Source: Candidatus Thiodictyon syntrophicum (GTDB lineage: Bacteria > Pseudomonadota > Gammaproteobacteria > Chromatiales > Chromatiaceae). From it: a DNA stretch of 64,000 nucleotides. A program made the translations under genes and the position numbers. Shown in pieces: positions 33,070 to 40,500 of this stretch (within the stretch, counting starts at the first letter, position 1; each line of letters opens with the position of its first letter). The notes below the pieces were generated by a model. It was given only the letters and a program-made list of their open reading frames with translations, ran no database searches and had not been told where the DNA came from. The stretch lies in the NCBI RefSeq assembly GCF_002813775.1, contig NZ_CP020370.1, positions 2,381,501 through 2,445,500 of the forward strand, written 5' to 3'.

Positions 33070-34602
33070 TTCTACTTTGTTAACTTGAATTCTGGCCGCT
33101 TTTCAACTAGCCTGGCTAGGCTATCTTGTAACGCCGCTCGATATCGCTACGCCGTTGATCATGCCTGACCGCCATTTGTGCAATACGCTTTTCAACCATA
33201 GCCTCATCCTGCGTTAGTAACGCGATAATCATCAGCCGAACGTCCCGGCAGCTTAATAAAGGGTATTCAAGTTTGTGCGTAATACGCTCTTTTACGATAA
33301 AGGAGAGTGAGAGCATGACAAGTGCCATATGATGGTGCCAGGCATTCCATTTCCTAACTTGATAATCAGACATCCCGATTTCGGATTTAGCCTCCTGAAA
33401 GGCACGCTCCACCCAATATCGTTGGGCTTGCATGTATGCTAGCCTTTCAATCGGTGTCTCCATGTAGTCAACGTTGCTTAGCGAGTATTTGATCTTATTG
33501 TCGGCCAGATTTCGGCTTATTACCAAGACTCGCTCTATTGCACGATCACCTTTGCCATCCCAGACCCACACTCTTTCCGCATGAATTGAGAGCGTCAACG
33601 GCCCCTTAACCGCATCGCGAACTGTAACGTTTCGCCATGCATGAGAACTTAGAGAAGTGCCATAGTTCTTCACCGTTATGGGATCTATATCTGTTTGTGG
33701 CTTCGTCGGTTGGCGACCCGGCCCAGGCTTCTTCTCAGGAACTGAAATCGTTGGTTCAACGGTATAAATTAGCTGATTGCAATGAACGTCGAAAACAAAC
33801 GTTAAGCCCATGTTATCTATAGCATTACTTAATTCCCATCCATGTCCGTAGACGCCGTCTCCACCGACCCAGCCAAATTCCACGCCTGCCGCCATATCTG
33901 CTGTCACCATATCGAGCGCCAGTTCCAGCTTGGTCTTGAAAGCACGCGCGTCAGGAGGTATGCCCGCTCTTTCACAACGCTCTGGATTGCTGGTCCATGA
34001 CTCTGGTAGAAAGAGGCGACAGTTAACCAACGTGCTGTGACACTGCCAAACTAAGCTCGCGTAGACGCCAACCTGGCAGTTATCCACTTTTCCGACCACC
34101 CCAGCATATTGTCTGGAAACACCCGCCGAATAGTTGCCTTTCTTTAGATGTGCGGATTCGTCAATAATATAACCGACGTCACGAGAGCGATAGTCGTGTT
34201 GGTCGGCATACAGATCAGATGTATTTTGGGCAACTAAGCGCATGACTCTCTCTGAAGACCAGGGGGAATCCGTGATAAAGTGTTGAAGCTGCTGATAGCT
34301 GTTATCCGGCATCTCGATCTCTTCGTTAAGGCGTTCGATGTTACGCTTACCAGACTCTGTTTTCAGAAGGCCGTTGATGTAACCTCGACATAACTCATAA
34401 CCATCGGAAGTTTTGGTCAGAAAGCATTCATGATAGCCTTCAAGATGATTTGATAGATGCTTTACTATCCTTTTCAAAGCATAGTCCGGTTGACCATAGT
34501 TTGTTTTATTCACCAGGCTTCTCTTACACGCTCCGAATATATTTTTACCGCTGCTAAAATTATATCAAATTCAATGGCCTATTGCAATTTAACAAAGTAG
34601 AA
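33070..34602 (-). mobile_element. IS701-type insertion sequence, 1533 bp
   Basis: The inverted ends are TTCTACTTTGTTAA at both sides, with TTAA duplications at 33066-33069 and 34603-34606, matching the YTAR 4-bp targets of the IS701 family. The AT-richer composition stands out from the chromosome. It has one transposase gene on the minus strand. Its removal restores the right arm of a palindrome (ATCTTG-TTAA-TCCTGTC) that pairs with 33012-33037. Confidence 0.9.
33116..34513 (-). CDS. IS701-family transposase
   Basis: The protein has 465 residues from ATG 34513. The characteristic core is DVGYIIDESAHLKKGNYSAG followed by VSRQYAGVVGKVDNCQVGVY (catalytic Asp in IIDES, about residue 117), then FGWVGGDGVYGH (second Asp, about 206) and a late YWVERAFQEAKSEIGMSDYQ (Glu, about 372). 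These are the DDE positions of IS701/DDE_5 transposases. It is intact, so the copy may be active. It excises and pastes at TTAA-like sites. Confidence 0.92.
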   Translation of the reverse strand: MNKTNYGQPDYALKRIVKHLSNHLEGYHECFLTKTSDGYELCRGYINGLLKTESGKRNIERLNEEIEMPDNSYQQLQHFITDSPWSSERVMRLVAQNTSDLYADQHDYRSRDVGYIIDESAHLKKGNYSAGVSRQYAGVVGKVDNCQVGVYASLVWQCHSTLVNCRLFLPESWTSNPERCERAGIPPDARAFKTKLELALDMVTADMAAGVEFGWVGGDGVYGHGWELSNAIDNMGLTFVFDVHCNQLIYTVEPTISVPEKKPGPGRQPTKPQTDIDPITVKNYGTSLSSHAWRNVTVRDAVKGPLTLSIHAERVWVWDGKGDRAIERVLVISRNLADNKIKYSLSNVDYMETPIERLAYMQAQRYWVERAFQEAKSEIGMSDYQVRKWNAWHHHMALVMLSLSFIVKERITHKLEYPLLSCRDVRLMIIALLTQDEAMVEKRIAQMAVRHDQRRSDIERRYKIA

Positions 34603-34665
34603 TTAATCCTGTCAAAAAATTTCACAACCGGTCAGGGTCGCGGCCGGGACCATGATCAAGGCCGG

Positions 34666-34711
34666 TAGGTGCCGAATGATGGGCATCGCTGCGCTCTGCC
34701 CATCCTACCGA
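34666..34711. repeat. Hairpin GGTAGG...CCTACC
   Basis: GGTAGG (34665-34670) with ATGGGCA (34679-34685) pairs with TGCCCATCCTACC (34697-34709). The first bases are also the 8-bp duplication of the MITE, so the MITE inserted at the foot of an existing hairpin. The rest of 34712-34842 has no gene. The ribosome site of the next gene is at 34833-34840. Confidence 0.6.
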
Positions 34712-34842
34712 ACTGACGGTTGCGGCGATGAGGGCGGCAGGTCGGGGGGACGAAGGAACTCCACCGCTGCGCCGGGGATGCAGCGTTTCGTTTCTTATCC
34801 CAACCTACAGGCCGTTAGTGAAACCAAGACTGCGGAGAAAAA

Positions 34843-35139
34843 ATGGTGCTTAAGCAAGCAAGACTCGGTTGCCTTTGCGTTCTCGTCGCCCTCGCGTTAC
34901 CGCTCACCGCGAACGCGGGGTTTCGCTGTCAGGACGGCAACCTGATACTGGAGGGAGATTCGGCTGCCGCCCTCGTGAGCAAATGCGGCAAGCCGCTGTA
35001 TCAATCGAACATCGTCAATCGCGAGGGCTATGTGATAGGGCAGCGCTTTACCTACCAGGATCGCATCGATAATAGTTGGATCTACGTGGTGGACACGGTC
35101 GATGATAAGATAACCAAGATCGAAGCAAGGCGTCGGTAG
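34843..35139 (+). CDS. Secreted DUF2845 protein
   Basis: The protein has 98 residues from ATG 34843 behind GCGGAGAAAA. A signal peptide (LGCLCVLVALALPLTANA) is followed by a short mature domain GFRCQDGNLILEGDSAAALV, then SKCGKPL ... YQDRIDNSWIYVVD. The two-cysteine pattern (RCQ...KCG.P) and the basic end IEARRR fit DUF2845. It is periplasmic with unknown function. It lies just upstream of the higBA-like pair but with a gap, so it is probably an independent unit. Confidence 0.8.
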   Translation: MVLKQARLGCLCVLVALALPLTANAGFRCQDGNLILEGDSAAALVSKCGKPLYQSNIVNREGYVIGQRFTYQDRIDNSWIYVVDTVDDKITKIEARRR

Positions 35140-35165
35140 GACCCTGGCAGGTGGCCGGAACAGCC

Positions 35166-35456
35166 ATGCGCGTCATATCAAAGAAGCCCATCAGGGAATT
35201 CTGGGAACGTCATCCGGAAGGGCGGCCGGTTTTAGAAGAGTGGTTTCGCAAGGTTAGCCGACTTGCCGCGGTATCTTTCCCGGAACTGCGGCAGGTCTTC
35301 CGCTCGGCAGATTATGTCGATGGCTACACATTGTTCGATGTGGGCGGCAACAAGTATCGCATCGCTACCGTTATCCACTATGATAGACAACGGCTTTACG
35401 TCCGGGAAGTCATGACTCATGCGGAATACGACAGAAATGCCTGGAGAAGAAAATGA
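35166..35456 (+). CDS. higB: HigB-type toxin (mRNA interferase family)
   Basis: The start is ATG 35166 (MRVISKKPIREFWERHPEGR). The in-frame ATG 35151 is less likely. It has 96 residues. The HigB/RelE-like pattern is clear: F...HP.....L..W, then FRSADYVDGYTLFDVGGNKY and RIATVIHYDRQRLYVREVMT followed by HAEYD. These enzymes cleave mRNA on the ribosome. The stop overlaps the start of the next gene (ATGA at 35453-35456), the toxin-first order typical of higBA. Confidence 0.88.
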   Translation: MRVISKKPIREFWERHPEGRPVLEEWFRKVSRLAAVSFPELRQVFRSADYVDGYTLFDVGGNKYRIATVIHYDRQRLYVREVMTHAEYDRNAWRRK

Positions 35457-35680
35457 ACGCGGCACTTGATGTTGAAAAGCTCGTTCCCGTCTGGCAAGCG
35501 CTCAGATCAGCGGCTCCGGTGTCGCACATCGAGTCGGAAAGTGATTATGACCGGACCACGGCGTTCCTCAATAACCTGCTTGATTTGGTGCGGGACGATG
35601 CCGGGCACCCTCTCTATTCGTTAATTTCCGTGGTTGGCGATCTCATAGAAGCATATGAAATCGATCATGAACCACTTTAG
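35453..35680 (+). CDS. HigA-like antitoxin lacking the HTH domain
   Basis: The protein has 75 residues. The N-terminal part HIESESDYDRTTAFLNNLLD, then DDAGHPLYSLISVVGDLIEA and YEIDHEPL, matches the leader region of HigA antitoxins. In ordinary HigA a Xre-type HTH follows; here the frame stops right after HEPL at 35680, only 11 bases before the end of the convergent Hsp70 gene. It may be a naturally short antitoxin or a truncated one. Without the HTH, autoregulation of the operon by this protein is doubtful. Confidence 0.75.
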   Translation: MNAALDVEKLVPVWQALRSAAPVSHIESESDYDRTTAFLNNLLDLVRDDAGHPLYSLISVVGDLIEAYEIDHEPL

Positions 35681-35691
35681 CGGGCATCGCC

Positions 35692-37722
35692 TTACAGGAA
35701 ATTGCTGATCGCCGACAGGTTCTCGATCTCCTGCTCGACCTGGCCCCGGATCTGGTCTTCCAGTGCCGTGCGGGCGCCCTCCGCCTGGGCCCGGACCTTC
35801 TGCGCGACCTGCGCCTTGATGTCGGCCCGCAGGCCGGCGATCTTCTCGTCCGTGAGTGCGCGGGCGATGAGCCAGCGGGGGGCCCCTTCCCAGGACTCGG
35901 CGCGCCGCCTGGCCTCTTCCACGCCATAGGCCAGGACCAGTCCGCCGGCGATGAGGCCGATCAGTGCGCCGAGCAGCAGACCCATGTGACCGGCCATGAT
36001 CAGCGCCGTGCCGGCCCCGCCGCTGATGACGGCGGCGAGCACCGCGACGATGGTGGTGGACAGTGCAAAGACCACGTCCTGGATCTCGGCGAAGATGCGC
36101 GGGTCCGCTATGCGCAGCTCGGCCTCTGTCGTCATCGCCCGGTCCTCGTGGGTGAGTCCGGCACTGAAGACAAGCCGGTGGCGGCGGTACCAGTCGCGCA
36201 TCAGTTCGGTGGTGTCGGCGGCCACGCCGCTCAGGACCCGGGCGATCTGGCCCGTCACGATGGTCTCGATCTGCGGCTGAAAGGCGGCGGCCTGGGCGGC
36301 GATCTGTGCCTTTAGCCCGGCGACCGAGCCGCCCTCCTGGCGGAAGTGCGCGAGGATGGGCGCGATCCCCTCGTCGAAGAGCCCGACCGCAACCTGTTCG
36401 GCGATGCGCTCGGCCACCTCGTCCAGTCGGCGTTCGAGCAGGGGGTTGATGCGCTCGCTGATGAAGACCGGCAGTTCGGTGCGCAGACCGCTCTGGGCGG
36501 CGGTGAGGCGCGCCTGCAGGGCCGGGAGTATGGCCAGTCCCTGGGAGACGGTGACATAGGGCCGGTCGCTGTGGACCAGCCGCGGGGGCTGCGCAAAGTG
36601 CGCCAGCTCCTCCTTGATGATCGTGGCGACAAAGGGCCAGGCGCTGCTGCCCCCGGTGAGGATCACACAGCTTGGCTCTTGGATGCGCACCCGCTCATTG
36701 GCAAGCCCAAGGCGCAGCGTCTGGCGGAACCAGTCGAGCAGGTCGAGCCCCGTGGCGCCGGCCAGCAACTGCTCATAAGCCAGCGGATTCATGGTCCGGA
36801 GATAGTCGGCGAAGGTGTGCGAGGGCCGGTAGCGGCGCGCCCGGGTCAAGAATGCCTCCCAGGTCACCTCGCTGATGCGCCCGAACTCGCCGATCGCCTT
36901 GCGAAAGGGCTGCGACGGGTCGAGCGCCATGGCGAGCGAGAACTTCTCCTTGGCCTCCCGGCAGCGCACGGCCAGCACGAAGAACTCCGCGCGTTCGCGG
37001 CTCATGGCCGCCGTCGCGTCCGGGTTCTGCTCGATAAACCATTGGTAGAAGAGGTCGTCGAACAGGCGCCCGCCCAGGTGCATGTCGCCCCAGGAGTGCA
37101 CCACCTCGCCGCGCACCAGGAGCGCGAAGTCGCAGGTGCCGCCGCCGAAGTCCACGACCAGTGCCCCCTGGAGCGCCTCGGCGGGGGTGATGTCCTTACG
37201 CTGGAGGTGGAAATAGATGGCCCCCTTGGGCTCGTCCACCGTACGGACCTCGCCGAAGCCCGCCTCCCGGGCCGCGGCGCACAGCAGGTCGCGGTACTCG
37301 GGGGACGCCTCGCTCGGGGCGCCGAAGATGACCTGACGCTGCAAGGGGTCGATGTCCTTGTGCTGGCGCCGGGCGACAGTAAGCAACCCGGCCAGGAAGT
37401 CGCGGGTGTTGCGGCGTGCCTCCGCGCTGCTGGCAAGGTCCGGCTTGAATTGGGCACGGATCTGATAGTCCGGGTGGTCGGCGGCGCCGTCGCCGAACTC
37501 CTCCAGGGCCTGATTGCCGATCAGCGGCTCCTTACCGTCGCGATAGAGGATGGCCGTGGCTAGCCCGTCGCGACCGTCGCCGAAGTCGACGCCGACCGGT
37601 TCCTCCCGGTCCCCCGCGCACTTGGTCACATAGGTGTTGGAGGTGCCGAAGTCGATGGCGAGCGTCGGGCGGACCGACGGCGGCGCGAGCCGGAGTGCGT
37701 TAGGCACGTTGTTTTCGTACAA
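35692..37722 (-). CDS. Hsp70-family protein with C-terminal membrane segments
   Basis: The protein has 676 residues from ATG 37722. The actin-like ATPase core is recognisable: AIDFGTSNTYVTKC (phosphate 1), VDEPKGAIYFHL, LVVDFGGGTCDFALLV (phosphate 2) and CVILTGGSSAWPFV (adenosine). No canonical peptide-binding domain follows. Residues from about 440 are helical, then a Gly-rich hydrophobic stretch (IVAVLAAVISGGAGTALIM, GLLLGALIGLIAGGLVLAYG) suggests two membrane helices, and a coiled tail ends the protein. It is co-transcribed with an upstream membrane protein that overlaps its start by 23 bases. It is a specialised membrane-tethered chaperone-like ATPase of unknown client. Confidence 0.85.
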   Translation of the reverse strand: MYENNVPNALRLAPPSVRPTLAIDFGTSNTYVTKCAGDREEPVGVDFGDGRDGLATAILYRDGKEPLIGNQALEEFGDGAADHPDYQIRAQFKPDLASSAEARRNTRDFLAGLLTVARRQHKDIDPLQRQVIFGAPSEASPEYRDLLCAAAREAGFGEVRTVDEPKGAIYFHLQRKDITPAEALQGALVVDFGGGTCDFALLVRGEVVHSWGDMHLGGRLFDDLFYQWFIEQNPDATAAMSRERAEFFVLAVRCREAKEKFSLAMALDPSQPFRKAIGEFGRISEVTWEAFLTRARRYRPSHTFADYLRTMNPLAYEQLLAGATGLDLLDWFRQTLRLGLANERVRIQEPSCVILTGGSSAWPFVATIIKEELAHFAQPPRLVHSDRPYVTVSQGLAILPALQARLTAAQSGLRTELPVFISERINPLLERRLDEVAERIAEQVAVGLFDEGIAPILAHFRQEGGSVAGLKAQIAAQAAAFQPQIETIVTGQIARVLSGVAADTTELMRDWYRRHRLVFSAGLTHEDRAMTTEAELRIADPRIFAEIQDVVFALSTTIVAVLAAVISGGAGTALIMAGHMGLLLGALIGLIAGGLVLAYGVEEARRRAESWEGAPRWLIARALTDEKIAGLRADIKAQVAQKVRAQAEGARTALEDQIRGQVEQEIENLSAISNFL

Positions 37723-38797
37723 GACCTTTCTCCAAAACGCGGTCGTTCTGAATCACCGGCTCGTCCTCGACGATGACGGTGTCGCCCTCCTCGATCAGAC
37801 CGAAGGGGCGGTAGCGCTGCGCCAGCTCCGGACCCCAGCGCAGGCGCGAGCGCCCGGCGCGCTCGGCCGCCGTGAAGCGCGCCGGCTCGGTGAGGCCCGC
37901 GAGCCCCAGGCGGCGCCCCTCCAGCAGCAGGGCCTCGGCGGCGGTCGGCAGGTCCGGAAGATCAGCACGGTGCAGGTCGGCGATGGCCCGCGCCAGGTTC
38001 TTGTCCAGTACGATGGCCTTGGGCTCCGCGACCGGTGCGCTGGACAGGCTGCACAGCAGCAGTGCCGAGCACTCGACCCACTGCCGGATCAGGTCGCGGA
38101 TGGAGTCCCGGTAGGCGTTGCGGTCGTAGTGCGCGCTGCCACGGGTGAAGGCGAGGAGCGCCACGACCCCCGGGTACAGCAGGATGCGCCGCAGCAGCCC
38201 CATACCGGCGAGTCGGCCCCAGAGCCCCACCAGGCCAAGGGTCGCGACCCGTGCGACGTCCAGCGCCCCGGCCACGCCGAGCAGGGTCTTGAGCGCCGTC
38301 CGCAGGGCCTTGCTTTCCGTCAGCCGGCCGACGGCATACAGGGCCCCCGCGGCACCGGCCGGGGCCCCGATCAGCATCCCCAGGGCGCGCATGTCCAGGC
38401 TCAGGTTGAGCAGGGTCCCGAACACCAGCATCCCCAGCACGCTGCCGACGGCGGCGGTCGCGGCGAGGTGCCGCGCCGAGAGGGCGCGGCCGGCCGTCGG
38501 CGGACCGGGCAGCACCCAGGCCGGGTTGAGCCCGAACCAGCGGCTGCGCAGGGCCTCGCGGGTACCGGCGCCCTGGGGCGGGGTGGGGAGTCCATCCAAC
38601 ACCGCGTCCGTCGTCAGCGCGGCAAAGACCGCGTCGCGGGCAGCCGCGACCGCCCGCTCCAGTTGGGCCGGGGTCAGGGTGTCGCCGTCCCCCAGGGCGG
38701 CAAAAAAGCGCTCGACCCCCTGCGTGGTGGCCTGCTCGCGCAGGCCCCGGTTTGCCGCCATCCAGCCGCGGATGGCCTCTTCGATGATGACTGACAC
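37700..38797 (-). CDS. Uncharacterised membrane protein, partner of the Hsp70-like gene
   Basis: The start chosen is GTG 38797 (VSVIIEEAIRGWMAANRGLR) behind AGAGGAAAT. The open frame continues to 39100 but without coding character. It has 365 residues. The N-terminal about 100 residues are soluble. Four or so hydrophobic segments lie between about 120 and 230 (VLGMLVFGTLLNLSLDM, LGMLIGAPAGAAGALYAVG, ILLYPGVVALLAFTRG). The C-terminal region is soluble (AIVLDKNLARAIADLHRADL ... DTVIVEDEPVIQNDRVLEKG). I do not recognise a family. Overlap with the Hsp70 gene implies coupled translation and a shared complex at the membrane. Confidence 0.7.
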   Translation of the reverse strand: MSVIIEEAIRGWMAANRGLREQATTQGVERFFAALGDGDTLTPAQLERAVAAARDAVFAALTTDAVLDGLPTPPQGAGTREALRSRWFGLNPAWVLPGPPTAGRALSARHLAATAAVGSVLGMLVFGTLLNLSLDMRALGMLIGAPAGAAGALYAVGRLTESKALRTALKTLLGVAGALDVARVATLGLVGLWGRLAGMGLLRRILLYPGVVALLAFTRGSAHYDRNAYRDSIRDLIRQWVECSALLLCSLSSAPVAEPKAIVLDKNLARAIADLHRADLPDLPTAAEALLLEGRRLGLAGLTEPARFTAAERAGRSRLRWGPELAQRYRPFGLIEEGDTVIVEDEPVIQNDRVLEKGLVRKQRA

Positions 38798-39168
38798 GGG
38801 ATTTCCTCTCTTGATGTGCCGGGAGCACCGTTGCCCGGGGTGGCGCCGCCCATCAGTATAGGCAAGGGCGCTCGCCGCCGGGATCGCGCCGCCGCCGCGT
38901 GGTTCCAACCATGGAGTATCGCGCCTGTTGGTGCGCCTGTCGGTGCCCCAGCGCGCTGAAGGCGATGACCGGGGCCGTAGGGTCCGCTGCGCGGACCGCT
39001 GCAGGCCCGCAAGCGGGCGCGGGAGTGGGAGCGACTTGCGCCGCGACGAGGTCACGGCAGCTTGCGCGGTCGCGTCGCGGCCTGGGGCGGGACGGGGCAT
39101 GCGCCCGGTCCCGAGTGTTTAAGTCGCTGGTCGGTCCCGCAGGCTCGCGGCTCGGAGAAAACGTTTCG

Positions 39169-39291
39169 GACGGGGCGAATGCCCCGTCCGGCCCGCGACC
39201 GTAGGGTGCGCCGTGCGCACCATGGCGCCGCCCGAAACCCTGGCTGCGGCAACCAACCTCAGCCTCTCAAGGTGAGCGCGGCGCACCCTAC
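39169..39291. repeat. Two hairpins in the gap upstream of the Hsp70 operon
   Basis: GACGGGGCGAATGCCCCGTCC (39169-39190) is a tight hairpin also found at 5703-5726. GTAGGGTGCGCCGTGCGCAC (39201-39221) pairs imperfectly with GGTGAGCGCGGCGCACCCTA (39271-39291). Both are of the dispersed palindrome type. The remainder of 38798-39343 shows no gene. Confidence 0.65.
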
Positions 39292-39343
39292 CCGGGCGGG
39301 CGCACCCGACGCCTCATCGTCCGCACAATTGCGCTTGGTGGTA

Positions 39344-39775
39344 CTAATCGGTTCGCGGCAGTTCGGCGAGCCAGGTCTCCAGGATCAGGGCCGCGGCCAG
39401 GGCATCAATGGCGAGGTCCCGCTCGCCGGCGCCGCCCTTGAAGCCGGGCCGGGCGCTGAGTTCGCGGCGCGCCTCGATCGAGGTCAGGCGCTCGTCGATC
39501 AGGTGCACTGTCAGCCCGAAGCGGCCCTCGAGCTGGCGGGCAAAGCGATGGACCCGGGGTGCCCAGTCGACTTGCGTGTCGTCCATGTTGAAGGGCAGGC
39601 CCACGACCGCCGCGCTGGGCTGCCACTCGCGTACCAGGGCCTCGATCCCCGGCCAGTCGGGGCGCTCGCCGCGGCTGCGCAGTGTCGTCAAGGGGGTGGC
39701 GGAGCGGGTGACGGTCTGGCCGACGGCGACCCCGATCTTGCGCGGGCCGAAGTCGAATCCAAGCAGCGTGGGCAT
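39344..39775 (-). CDS. ruvX: Putative pre-16S rRNA nuclease / Holliday junction resolvase-like RuvX (YqgF)
   Basis: The protein has 143 residues from ATG 39775. LGFDFGPRKIGVAVGQ is the RNase H-like N-terminal motif of YqgF (usually LG.D.G..RIGVA). It is followed by VVGLPFNMDD and LTVHLIDERLTSIEARREL, and ends with DLAIDALAAALILETWL, which supply the remaining acidic residues. It processes the 5' end of 16S rRNA in the cytoplasm. It lies downstream of yqgE on the same strand, the usual yqgE-yqgF pairing. Confidence 0.93.
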   Translation of the reverse strand: MPTLLGFDFGPRKIGVAVGQTVTRSATPLTTLRSRGERPDWPGIEALVREWQPSAAVVGLPFNMDDTQVDWAPRVHRFARQLEGRFGLTVHLIDERLTSIEARRELSARPGFKGGAGERDLAIDALAAALILETWLAELPRTD

Positions 39776-39792
39776 CTAAGAGGATTGGTCCG

Positions 39793-39820
39793 ATTTGCGT
39801 TCATTTGCGTTCATTTGCGG
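39793..39820. repeat. One-armed ATTTGCGTTC tandem repeat
   Basis: ATTTGCGTTC occurs twice and ATTTGCGG once in a row: the same 10-bp unit as the hairpin at 28593-28742, but with only one arm visible. It is in the gap between ruvX and yqgE. Confidence 0.75.
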
Positions 39821-39837
39821 ACAAAACTCTCTCGCGA

Positions 39838-40401
39838 TCATGCGTGCCCGGCCTCGCCGCTCAACAGGTTCATGTCGATCCCGAGCAGCTTGGCGGCGGC
39901 CAGCCAGCGCCCCTCGGCGGCGAGCCGGAAGATGATGTGGTCGTCGGCCGGGCCGCTCAGCCAGGCGTTGGCGCTCAGTTCCTGCTCCAGTTGGCCGCTG
40001 CCCCAGACCGCGTAGCCCAGGGCGATCAGGGTCTGCCGCGGCCCCTCGCCGCCGGCGATGGCCTCCAGTATGTCGCGGGAGGTGGTGACACTGATCGCGT
40101 CGGTGATGTTGAGGGTGGAGTCGAAGGCGGGGCCGGCGGTGTGGAGCACGAAGCCGCGGTCCGTCTGCACCGGTCCGCCCTGATAGACCGGGATCTTGCG
40201 CACCGCCGTCAGGCGCGTGGGGATGTCGAGCTGGGTCAGCAGTTCGCCCAGGGTCACCTCGGTGGGGCGGTTGATGACGATGCCCATGGCCCCCTGGTCA
40301 GTGTGTTCACAGACATAGGTGACCGTGCGCGAAAAATTCGGGTCCTGCAGACCCGGCATCGCGATCAGGAAGTGGTTGGTGAGTGAGGTCGTGAAGCCCA
40401 T
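39838..40401 (-). CDS. yqgE: YqgE/AlgH family protein
   Basis: The start is ATG 40401 (MGFTTSLTNHFLIAMPGLQD). The frame open to 40509 runs through a terminator hairpin and is rejected. It has 187 residues. Family markers: FLIAMP.L.DPNFSRTVTYV, GAMGIVINRPTEVTLGELL, VYQGGPVQTDRGFVLH, ALGYAVWGSGQLEQELSANA and W. The function is not established; it usually neighbours ruvX, as here. Confidence 0.93.
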   Translation of the reverse strand: MGFTTSLTNHFLIAMPGLQDPNFSRTVTYVCEHTDQGAMGIVINRPTEVTLGELLTQLDIPTRLTAVRKIPVYQGGPVQTDRGFVLHTAGPAFDSTLNITDAISVTTSRDILEAIAGGEGPRQTLIALGYAVWGSGQLEQELSANAWLSGPADDHIIFRLAAEGRWLAAAKLLGIDMNLLSGEAGHA

Positions 40402-40440
40402 GGGGCTAGTATCCCGTGCGCCGGGGGGGGAGGCAAGTCG

Positions 40441-40500
40441 AAAGGAGTGTGGGCGTCCCGCCCGCGCGTGTATCCCGGGCGGGACGCCCGGGCTCCTTTC
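40441..40500 (-). terminator. Strong hairpin behind the tonB-like gene
   Basis: AAAGGAG (40441-40447) pairs with CTCCTTT (40493-40499), and inside it GGCGTCCCGCCC (40452-40463) pairs with GGGCGGGACGCC (40477-40488). The stop codon of the tonB-like gene lies at its edge, and the next gene downstream on the minus strand is yqgE. A U-tract is not evident, so it may instead be one of the dispersed GC palindromes. Confidence 0.55.

Larger units (their letters stand above)
32918..34663. mobile_element. MITE of about 209 bp with GGCCTTGATCAT-type ends, split by an IS701-type element
   Basis: The left end is GGCCTCGATCGTCGTTCGGG. The right end reversed is GGCCTTGATCATGGTCCCGG, again the ends of the 22253-24168 element. 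It is flanked by identical 8-bp copies GGTAGGTG at 32910-32917 and 34664-34671. Removing the 1533-bp IS701-type insertion and one TTAA leaves about 209 bp with no ORF. In its centre is a hairpin of GACAGGATTAACAAGATT type (left arm 33012-33037, right arm split by the insertion). This is a nested insertion: MITE first, IS701-type second. Confidence 0.88.

Noticed and set aside
35151-35165. GGTGGCCGGAAC near 35150 as another end of the GGCCTTGATCAT element
   Set aside because: Only the inner 12 bases match; the terminal GATCAAGGCC is absent and no duplication is seen.
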